A stretch of DNA of 5,666 nucleotides. Origin: Candidatus Woesearchaeota archaeon (GTDB lineage: Archaea; Nanobdellota; Nanobdellia; Woesearchaeales; GW2011-AR9). The notes under the pieces were generated by a model. The model had not been told where the DNA came from. It made no database searches and worked only from the letters and a program-made list of their open reading frames with translations. Positions 1 to 4,766 of this stretch are shown here, piece after piece. The stretch is from the NCBI GenBank assembly GCA_018303045.1, contig JAGVYX010000066.1, positions 1-5,666 of the forward strand, written 5' to 3'. Within the stretch, counting starts at the first letter, position 1. Each line of letters opens with the position of its first letter. Position numbers and translations under genes: made by a program.

Positions 1-43
1 CCAAATCATTATAGAATCCGATGGTCCTATGAGCATTTTTCAT
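1..43 (-). CDS. N-terminus of an unidentified protein, cut by the window edge
   Basis: An ATG at 43-41 on the minus strand opens a frame reading MKNAHRTIGFYNDL before the window ends. The start is well supported: a full AGGAGG lies five bases upstream, and a consensus promoter lies about 30 bases further out. Fourteen residues are too few to identify the product. They show no hydrophobic signal peptide or recognisable motif. The gene points away from the tRNAs and the pilus operon and has its own promoter, so it need not be functionally linked to them. The existence of a gene here is fairly sure; its function is unknown. Confidence 0.75.
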   Translation of the reverse strand, partial: MKNAHRTIGFYNDL

Positions 44-48
44 CTTCT

Positions 49-54
49 CCTCCT
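49..54 (-). promoter_or_regulatory. Strong Shine-Dalgarno site, AGGAGG
   Basis: The minus strand reads AGGAGG followed by AGAAG and then ATG at 43, so the core is five bases from the start codon. It fixes the start of the edge gene. It contrasts with the plus-strand operon, where most starts have no comparable site. Confidence 0.85.
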
Positions 55-73
55 TATTAATTTCTAACGCTTC

Positions 74-102
74 ATTATAAATTCATCTCAATAATTTGTC
101 AA
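74..102 (-). promoter_or_regulatory. Perfect consensus sigma70-type promoter for the left-edge gene
   Basis: On the minus strand TTGACA (102-97) and TATAAT (79-74) are separated by exactly 17 bases, matching the housekeeping sigma consensus at all twelve positions. Transcription would start near 67, giving a leader of roughly 24 nt that carries the AGGAGG site. A promoter this close to consensus suggests strong basal expression unless something represses it; the adjacent dyad at 105-123 is one candidate site. Confidence 0.88.
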
Positions 103-104
103 TG

Positions 105-123
105 TCCGTGCCTAATTCACGGA
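105..123. repeat. Short inverted repeat (6-bp arms, 7-base spacer) abutting the promoter
   Basis: TCCGTG (105-110) and CACGGA (118-123) are perfect reverse complements around seven bases. The repeat sits two bases upstream of the -35 hexamer of the minus-strand promoter and touches the T-tract of the terminator at 123-150. It could be a binding site for a regulator, a second small hairpin in the terminator tail, or chance. No T-run follows it on either strand, so it is not itself an intrinsic terminator. Confidence 0.45.
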
Positions 124-150
124 AAATAAAACCCGAGAATAACTCTCGGG
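123..150 (-). terminator. Intrinsic terminator, minus strand, probably of the tRNA transcript
   Basis: CCCGAGA (132-138) pairs with TCTCGGG (144-150) in a perfect 7-bp stem with a 5-base loop. On the minus strand the stem is followed at once by TTTTATTTT (131-123), the layout of a rho-independent terminator. On the plus strand no T-run follows, so it works in one direction. The only minus-strand genes upstream of it are the two tRNAs. It also insulates the promoter at 74-102 from read-through. Confidence 0.82.
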
Positions 151-252
151 CGGAAAACACACTGCGGGGCTGATTAGACATAGTTAGAACCTGCCGAAAA
201 TGCCCCAAATAAAGGGGAGATGAAAGAGATTTACTCTAAAAGTATCTTGATG
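151..252 (-). other. About 100-nt trailer between tRNA-Gly and the terminator
   Basis: No credible protein gene or third tRNA is visible here. If the tRNA transcript ends at the 123-150 terminator, this stretch is transcribed as a 3' trailer. On the minus strand it holds one weak hairpin, CCCC (217-214) and GGGG (206-203) around a 7-base AT loop, followed by CATTTT. That could be a weak earlier terminator or a stop for 3' trimming. A second small dyad lies near 226-238. No known small-RNA family was recognised. Confidence 0.4.
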
Positions 253-323
253 AGCGGGTGACGGGGATCGAACCCGTGTAGCGAGTTTGGAAAACTCGAG
301 CACTACCACTGTGCTACACCCGC
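253..323 (-). tRNA. tRNA-Gly, anticodon UCC (reads GGA, probably GGG)
   Basis: The minus strand folds into a complete 71-nt cloverleaf. The 7-bp acceptor stem is GCGGGTG with CACCCGC, and the discriminator base is U, as usual for bacterial tRNA-Gly. The D-stem is GCAC/GTGC with GG in the loop, the anticodon stem CGAGT/ACTCG holds loop TTTCCAA, and the T-arm is ACGGG-TTCGATC-CCCGT. The anticodon is therefore UCC. CCA is not encoded: the next bases are CAT, so a CCA-adding enzyme must complete the 3' end. It follows tRNA-Pro after a single base and probably shares its transcript. The anticodon is not UCA, so this is not the UGA-reading glycine tRNA of Gracilibacteria or SR1. Confidence 0.95.
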
Positions 324-324
324 G

Positions 325-395
325 TCGGGGCGCTGGGAATTGAACCCAGTCCGCATGCTCCCAAAGCATACATACTACCGGTATACGACGCCCCG
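325..395 (-). tRNA. tRNA-Pro, anticodon UGG (reads CCA and other CCN)
   Basis: The minus strand gives a 71-nt cloverleaf. The acceptor stem CGGGGCG/CGCCCCG has the C1-G72 pair and A73 discriminator typical of bacterial tRNA-Pro. The anticodon stem TATGC/GCATG, with one G-U pair, holds loop TTTGGGA, giving anticodon UGG followed by G37, as expected for proline tRNA. The T-arm is CTGGG-TTCAATT-CCCAG. The D-stem GTAT/GTAT is weak, with two G-U pairs. CCA is not encoded. The tRNA-Gly gene begins after one base (324), so this gene's 3' end and the next gene's 5' end are almost fused in the precursor. Confidence 0.94.
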
Positions 396-403
396 TATTC
401 CAT

Positions 404-432
404 AGTTTAGCATATTTTCGCTTGGTTTTCAA
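404..432 (-). promoter_or_regulatory. Promoter of the tRNA-Pro/tRNA-Gly unit
   Basis: On the minus strand TTGAAA (432-427) and TAAACT (409-404) are 17 bases apart, and the -10 is preceded by TGC, an extended -10 element. The predicted start near 397 leaves only about two bases before the first base of tRNA-Pro (395), so the precursor would have almost no 5' leader. It overlaps, back to back, the promoter of the plus-strand operon. Confidence 0.72.
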
Positions 433-444
433 ATGGAAAATATG
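411..444. repeat. 9-bp inverted repeat linking the two divergent -10 regions
   Basis: CATATTTTC (411-419) and GAAAATATG (436-444) are perfect reverse complements separated by 16 bases. Each arm is directly upstream of one of the two -10 hexamers, so both promoters read GAAAATATG, one base, then the -10. A smaller dyad, TTTTC (426-430) with GAAAA (436-440), lies in the same stretch. The repeat may be duplicated promoter sequence, a binding site for a dimeric regulator, or both. Confidence 0.6.
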
Positions 445-451
445 GTACAAT
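423..451 (+). promoter_or_regulatory. Promoter of the kinase-pilus operon
   Basis: TACAAT at 446-451 is a good -10 hexamer and is preceded by TGG, an extended -10 element. The position 17 bases upstream holds only a poor -35, TGGTTT (423-428); shifting by one gives TTGGTT (422-427) with an 18-base spacer. The extended -10 can offset a weak -35. The predicted start, seven bases past the -10, falls on 458, which is the A of the likely start codon of the kinase. Confidence 0.65.
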
Positions 452-457
452 ATGTGT

Positions 458-1411
458 ATGGGCTTTAAATCTGTTTTTGAAGAATTGAACGTTTTTTCCA
501 AATGCCGGCAATATAAGTTGTCTCTCTGGCAATGCCCCCAGTTTTTATTTTTGATTATGGGGGCGGTGATTATCGCAACCGCCATAACTACCTATGGTTT
601 GGGCACTCGCTATTTTATCGTTGACCCCGATACCGTCTCCCTCATTGTTTTTACAATAACCGTAGTTCTATTTATCATTACTTTCAGCATAGTCAGGAGC
701 ATGGAAGGATTGGCCGAGGCCAGCAAGTTAAAATCCGAGTTTATAAATATAGTTTCCCATCAATTAAGGTCGCCGCTTTCAAATTTAAAGTGGACGACAG
801 AAGTTCTGTCGTCGGGAGACTTTGGCGAGCTCAACCAAAAACAAAAAGAATATTTTAAAATTCTCCAGGAAAATTCCGACAGAATGGGAGAGCTGATCAA
901 TGACTTATTGATGGCTTCCAGGATAGAGGGAGGGGGATTGCCCTTGAATAAAGTCGGGTTTTCTTTGACAAATCTGACGGAGGAAATTATCAATGAATTA
1001 AAGGTTTTAGCCGAAGCTTCAAATGTCACGGTAAGTTTTAAGCCGCCGGAGTCATTACCCCAAGCTTTCGGCGACGCGCGAATGGTCAAAGTGGTTGTAG
1101 AAAATCTTTTGGATAACGCCGTCCGTTATATCAAAGAGAAAGGCGATGTTTATATAAATTTAAAAAACAGCGGCAGTAAATTGCTTTTTGAGATAAGAGA
1201 TACGGGCGTGGGCATTCCCAAAGAAGATCAGAAAAGCATTTTTCAAAAATTTTTCAGATCCCAAAATGTTTTAAAGTACCAAACCCAGGGTTCCGGGCTC
1301 GGCCTGCACATAACGAAATCAATTATTGAAAAGTCGGGAGGCAAGATTTGGTTTAAGTCAAAAGAAAATAAAGGGTCGACATTTTGGTTTACTTTGCCAA
1401 TTAAAAAATAA
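458..1411 (+). CDS. Membrane sensor histidine kinase with short extracytoplasmic loop
   Basis: This 317-residue protein autophosphorylates a histidine using ATP and should pass the phosphate to the receiver encoded next. Two membrane segments (about residues 27-48 and 59-80) are joined by roughly ten residues, so there is no folded outer sensor domain, and no HAMP domain follows. The HisKA domain has its H-box at SHQLRSPL with His101. The HATPase domain shows the N-box NLLDNAVRY (about 216-224), G1 DTGVGIP (about 248-254), an F-box FQKFF, G2 GSGLGLH (about 278-284) and a final GSTFWFTLP. All catalytic motifs are present, so it should be active. The ATG at 458 was chosen because it coincides with the predicted transcript start. 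The same frame runs upstream to a TTG at 422, but that lies inside the promoter. ATG 452 is an alternative. There is no ribosome binding site, which suggests a leaderless mRNA. Its signal is unknown. Confidence 0.93.
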   Translation: MGFKSVFEELNVFSKCRQYKLSLWQCPQFLFLIMGAVIIATAITTYGLGTRYFIVDPDTVSLIVFTITVVLFIITFSIVRSMEGLAEASKLKSEFINIVSHQLRSPLSNLKWTTEVLSSGDFGELNQKQKEYFKILQENSDRMGELINDLLMASRIEGGGLPLNKVGFSLTNLTEEIINELKVLAEASNVTVSFKPPESLPQAFGDARMVKVVVENLLDNAVRYIKEKGDVYINLKNSGSKLLFEIRDTGVGIPKEDQKSIFQKFFRSQNVLKYQTQGSGLGLHITKSIIEKSGGKIWFKSKENKGSTFWFTLPIKK

Positions 1412-1418
1412 TTTTATT

Positions 1419-1787
1419 ATGAAGAAAATATTATTCATTGAAGACGAATCAGCCCTTCAAAAAACATTTGGCGATATTTTAGGCCAAGAAGGCTACGAAA
1501 TGATTTCAGCCATGGACGGGGAAGAGGGCCTGAAACTGGCCGGAGCGGAAAAGCCGGATTTAATTTTATTAGATTTAATTTTACCGAAAATTAACGGTTT
1601 TGACGCACTGGAACAGCTTAAAGACAACCTTAGCACAAAAGACATCCCTGTTATCGTGTTAACTAATTTAGAGGGCACGGGGGATGTTGAGAAAGCCTTA
1701 GAGTTGGGGGCGACAACCTATCTGGTCAAAGCCAATTACACCCTGGAAGAAGTGCTTCAAAAAATTAAACAAGCGCTGGAAAAATAA
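1419..1787 (+). CDS. Receiver-only (CheY-like) response regulator
   Basis: A 122-residue stand-alone receiver domain, the likely phosphate acceptor of the kinase that ends seven bases upstream. The acidic pocket is Glu8-Asp9, the phosphoacceptor is Asp52 (in LILLDLILP), and the switch residues Thr82, Tyr101 and Lys104 match CheY Thr87, Tyr106 and Lys109 in spacing. There is no output domain, so it must act by binding a partner or by passing phosphate on. Because pilB follows after three bases, the pilus motor or its accessory proteins are natural candidates by analogy with PilG/PilH of Pseudomonas; that is inference. The frame is open upstream to 1326, but that part overlaps the kinase, and the ATG at 1419 begins the canonical first strand MKKILFIEDE. 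No Shine-Dalgarno site precedes it, so translation may be coupled to the kinase. Confidence 0.93.
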   Translation: MKKILFIEDESALQKTFGDILGQEGYEMISAMDGEEGLKLAGAEKPDLILLDLILPKINGFDALEQLKDNLSTKDIPVIVLTNLEGTGDVEKALELGATTYLVKANYTLEEVLQKIKQALEK

Positions 1788-1790
1788 AAA

Positions 1791-3536
1791 ATGCGGATTG
1801 AACCCGGACGCCTAAAAGCATTTTTACTTGATGCGGGATTAGTTGCGAAAGATCGGTTTGAATCAGCTTTAAAACGAGCTGAAAAGACCAACCAGGACGT
1901 TGGCGACGTTTTGGTTTCCGAGGGCTTGCTCAATAAAGAAGAATTAATAAAACTTCAGGCCTATATCTTAGGCATTCCTTTTGTTGATCTTAAAAAAGAG
2001 ATAGTTCCTCGCGAGATTTTAAGCATCATACCCGAGCCTATCGCCAAAAAACACAATATCGTGCCGTTCAAGAAAAACGGCAAAGATTTAGAGGTAGCCA
2101 TGCTTGATCCCGAAGATTTAAGGACCATAGAATTTATTAAGAAAAAAGCTGATTTAAGAATTTTGCCGCGATTGACTACGCCGGACAGCATTAAAAATAT
2201 CCTGATGCAATATCAGAAGACGCTGGAAGCGGAATTTGGAGAGATTATCAAAAAAGAGGCCGAAGGAATAAGTCATATTCCCGAAGAACTAACCGAAGAG
2301 AAAAAGGAACTGGAAAAAATAGCCCAAGAATTGCCGACCATTAAAATCGTTGATACTTTAATTAAGCACGCTGTCTTAGGCAGAGCTTCTGATATCCACA
2401 TTGAGCCGACGGAAAAGGAGGTCGTTGTAAGATACCGCATTGACGGTGTTTTGCATGACGCTATGACTCTCCCGAGACAGGTGAGCTCCGGAATTGTGGC
2501 GAGGATAAAGGTTCTGTCCAATTTAAAACTGGATGAGCACAGGCTTCCGCAAGACGGCAGATTTAAAATAGAAACTGAAGAATTTAAGTATTCAATCAGG
2601 GTTTCCATTTTGCCTGTTTTTGACGGGGAGAAAATCGTCATGCGCTTGCTCTCTGAAACAGCTAAGGCGTTTTCTTTAGAGGAGCTGGGAATAAGCGGCA
2701 GGGCCCTGGAATTAATCCACGATAATTTAAAAAAATCAGTCGGTATGATTTTAGTGACCGGCCCCACGGGATCCGGGAAAACCACGACCTTATATTCAAT
2801 GATGGAAATTCTTAATCAGCCGGGAGTTAATATCTCCACCGTTGAAGATCCCATTGAATACAGAATGCCCAGAATCAATCAGACCCAAGTTAATTCAAAA
2901 ATCGGCCTGACTTTTGCCTCCGGATTGCGGTCCCTGCTCCGCCAAGACCCGAATATCGTTATGGTGGGAGAGATTAGAGACGATGAGACGGCCGGCTTGG
3001 CAATCAACGCCGCCCTAACTGGGCACCTGGTTTTATCCACATTGCACACCAATAACGCCGCCGGCTCCCTGCCGAGGCTTATTGACATGAAGGCGGAGCC
3101 ATTTTTGATTTCTTCAACTTTGAGCATTATTCTGGCTCAAAGACTGGTCAAACGGCTTTGCCAAGAAAAAGAAAAGTATTTTTTGAAAGATCACGATTTA
3201 AAGGATATAGCCAAATATTGCGACCTGCAGAAAATTTTAAAAATTCTTAAAGAAGAAAAAATAGTAAAGCCCAAGCAAACCTTAAAAGATGTGCCATTTT
3301 TCCGGCCCAAAGCCGGCAGGACCTGTCCGGACGGTTATAAGGGCAGAGTCGGCATTTATGAGCTGCTGCCGGTTACCGAGACTATTAAACAATTAATTGT
3401 TCAGAGAGCAACTTCCGATCAAATCCAAGAGCGAGCTATAAGCGAGGGCATGGTTACGATGATTGAAGACGGGTTTATTAAAGCCGCCCAAGGAGTAACT
3501 TCAATCGAGGAAGTGCTGCGCGTCATCATCGAGTAA
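1791..3536 (+). CDS. pilB: Type IV pilus assembly ATPase, PilB/GspE family
   Basis: Hexameric cytoplasmic ATPase that drives pilin polymerisation through PilC; 581 residues, normal for the family. The N-terminal MshEN-type domain (about 5-140) shows two helical repeats and ends GIPFVDL near residue 67. A charged linker (about 145-180) leads to the N2 domain with the ASDIHIEP signature (199-206). The motor domain has Walker A GPTGSGKT (324-331), the Asp box with Glu352 and Asp353, Walker B around IVMVGEIRD with Glu394, and the His box TGHLVLSTLHT (410-420). The C-terminal zinc site is degenerate: in place of two CxxC pairs only Cys457, Cys477 and Cys512 are present, although the usual GYKGRVGIYELL (515-526) follows. 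PilB is preferred over PilT because of the long N-terminus and the neighbouring pilC and prepilins; GspE of a type II secretion system is the alternative name. The start lies three bases after the receiver gene and has only a weak GGA upstream. Confidence 0.95.
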   Translation: MRIEPGRLKAFLLDAGLVAKDRFESALKRAEKTNQDVGDVLVSEGLLNKEELIKLQAYILGIPFVDLKKEIVPREILSIIPEPIAKKHNIVPFKKNGKDLEVAMLDPEDLRTIEFIKKKADLRILPRLTTPDSIKNILMQYQKTLEAEFGEIIKKEAEGISHIPEELTEEKKELEKIAQELPTIKIVDTLIKHAVLGRASDIHIEPTEKEVVVRYRIDGVLHDAMTLPRQVSSGIVARIKVLSNLKLDEHRLPQDGRFKIETEEFKYSIRVSILPVFDGEKIVMRLLSETAKAFSLEELGISGRALELIHDNLKKSVGMILVTGPTGSGKTTTLYSMMEILNQPGVNISTVEDPIEYRMPRINQTQVNSKIGLTFASGLRSLLRQDPNIVMVGEIRDDETAGLAINAALTGHLVLSTLHTNNAAGSLPRLIDMKAEPFLISSTLSIILAQRLVKRLCQEKEKYFLKDHDLKDIAKYCDLQKILKILKEEKIVKPKQTLKDVPFFRPKAGRTCPDGYKGRVGIYELLPVTETIKQLIVQRATSDQIQERAISEGMVTMIEDGFIKAAQGVTSIEEVLRVIIE

Positions 3537-4765
3537 TGCCTAGGTATTTTTTTACCGCCAAATCAAAAAAGGGAGAATCGTATTCCGGAGCCAGAGAGGC
3601 TAAAGATGAGCATGATTTAGCCAGAAGTCTTCGCCAAGAAGGCTACATTTTAATTTCAGCTTCACTCGGCAAAGAAAAAGGAAGATCGTTCTCGTTTTCT
3701 CTGCCCAAGTTTTTAAATTTTTTCGGGGGAGTTTCTTTTAAGGAGAAGATGATGTTTTCAAGGAATCTTCAGGTAATGATAGGGGCCGGCGTTTCCCTGC
3801 CAAGAGCCTTAGATACCTTATCCCAGCAAACGGAAAGCCCATTATTTAAAAAAGCCCTCTTGGCGATGGGAAGAGAAGTGATTAAGGGAAAAAGTTTTTC
3901 GGACGCCCTTTCGGAGCATCGCTATATTTTTTCCGAGCTTTTTTGCAATATGGTGAAAATCGGCGAGGAGTCGGGAACTCTGGGAAATAATTTAAAAATT
4001 CTATCCAATCAGATGGAGCGGGAGCAGGAGCTAAGGTCAAAGATACAATCAGCCATGGTGTATCCGGCTGTAATAATCTCGGCGATGCTTGGCATCGGGG
4101 CCATGATGCTTATAGTGGTGGTGCCGAAATTAGGAAAGACCTTTGATGAGTTAGGGGTAGAGTTGCCCTTGACGACAAAGTTTGTGATTTTTCTCGGAAA
4201 TTTTTTATCTCAAAGATGGTATTTCGTCATCCTTATTTTAGCCGTTTTTTTTATTGCGGCAAGGCAACTTTTAAAACTGGAAGCCGGCCAAAAGTTTTTT
4301 GGCCTCATTTCCTTAAAGATTCCGATAATTTCCCCGATTATAAAAAAGACTAATTCAGCCCAGGTGGTAAGAAATCTTTCGGCTTTAGTGTCCGCCGGCG
4401 TTCCCCTAGTGAGGTCCCTGGAGATTATTGCCAATACGCTAGGAAATCATTACTACAAAAAAGCCATTTCCGGGGCCATTGAGGCTGTTAAGAAAGGCGA
4501 GAAATTATCGGAAGCCTTAAAGCCTCATCGCGATCTTTTTTCCTTAACTGTAATTCAAATGATTGAGGTGGGGGAAGAAACGGGAGAGACGGCCGAGGTT
4601 CTGGAAAAACTTGGTAATTTTTTTGAAGAAGAAGTGGCTACGGCCACCAAAAACTTAGTTACCATTATTGAGCCGGTATTAATGTTGGCGATCGGCGGAG
4701 TTGTAGGTTTTTTTGCTATCTCCATGATTCAGCCGATGTACTCAATGTTGCAGGGGCTTGAATAA
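3536..4765 (+). CDS. pilC: Type IV pilus inner-membrane platform protein, PilC/GspF family
   Basis: Polytopic inner-membrane protein that couples PilB to pilin insertion; 409 residues, the usual length. It shows the duplicated T2SSF domain: copy one (about 74-180) contains NLQVMIGAGVSLPRALD and KIGEESGTLG, and copy two (about 277-383) contains NLSALVSAGVPLVRSLE and EVGEETGETAE at matching positions. Membrane segments lie near 171-197, 226-242 and 375-397, the family pattern. The N-terminus MPRYFFTAKSKKGE is the common soluble start of this family. The ATG shares one base with the pilB stop (TAATG) and has no good Shine-Dalgarno site, so translation probably depends on reinitiation by ribosomes finishing pilB. 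Nothing is missing and it looks functional. Confidence 0.95.
   Translation: MPRYFFTAKSKKGESYSGAREAKDEHDLARSLRQEGYILISASLGKEKGRSFSFSLPKFLNFFGGVSFKEKMMFSRNLQVMIGAGVSLPRALDTLSQQTESPLFKKALLAMGREVIKGKSFSDALSEHRYIFSELFCNMVKIGEESGTLGNNLKILSNQMEREQELRSKIQSAMVYPAVIISAMLGIGAMMLIVVVPKLGKTFDELGVELPLTTKFVIFLGNFLSQRWYFVILILAVFFIAARQLLKLEAGQKFFGLISLKIPIISPIIKKTNSAQVVRNLSALVSAGVPLVRSLEIIANTLGNHYYKKAISGAIEAVKKGEKLSEALKPHRDLFSLTVIQMIEVGEETGETAEVLEKLGNFFEEEVATATKNLVTIIEPVLMLAIGGVVGFFAISMIQPMYSMLQGLE
4752..4756 (+). promoter_or_regulatory. Probable ribosome binding site of the first prepilin gene
   Basis: AGGGG ends ten bases before the ATG at 4767 and lies inside the last codons of pilC. It favours that ATG over the in-frame TTG at 4758, which would sit almost on top of it. 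It is the clearest Shine-Dalgarno-like site in the plus-strand operon, which would fit a need for more pilin than motor protein. Confidence 0.5.
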
Positions 4766-4766
4766 C

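Noticed and set aside
166..175. GGGGCTGATT, identical to the start of many tmRNA genes
   Set aside because: The next bases do not continue the tmRNA 5' domain, no tag frame or TTC T-arm follows on this strand, and the minus-strand tRNAs occupy the space a tmRNA would need.
422..457. Upstream extension of the kinase from TTG at 422
   Set aside because: It would place the -35 and -10 elements inside the gene, and the extra residues (MVFKWKIWYN...) are not typical of a kinase N-terminus.
184..585. Open frame of 133 codons on the minus strand
   Set aside because: It runs through both tRNA genes, the divergent promoters and the antisense of the kinase start, and its protein has no recognisable features.
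1326..1418. Upstream extension of the response regulator
   Set aside because: It lies wholly or mainly inside the kinase gene in another frame; the canonical receiver begins exactly at the ATG at 1419.
1483..3646. 14-base exact repeat GCCAAGAAGGCTAC at 1483-1496 and 3633-3646
   Set aside because: Both copies encode QEGY in unrelated proteins with the same codons, and the identity ends at once on both sides; chance plus codon preference explains it.
760..4434. Six minus-strand open frames of 61-170 codons opposite the operon genes
   Set aside because: Each is fully antisense to a well-supported gene, lacks a ribosome binding site or family resemblance, and is expected by chance from the codon bias of the sense strand.
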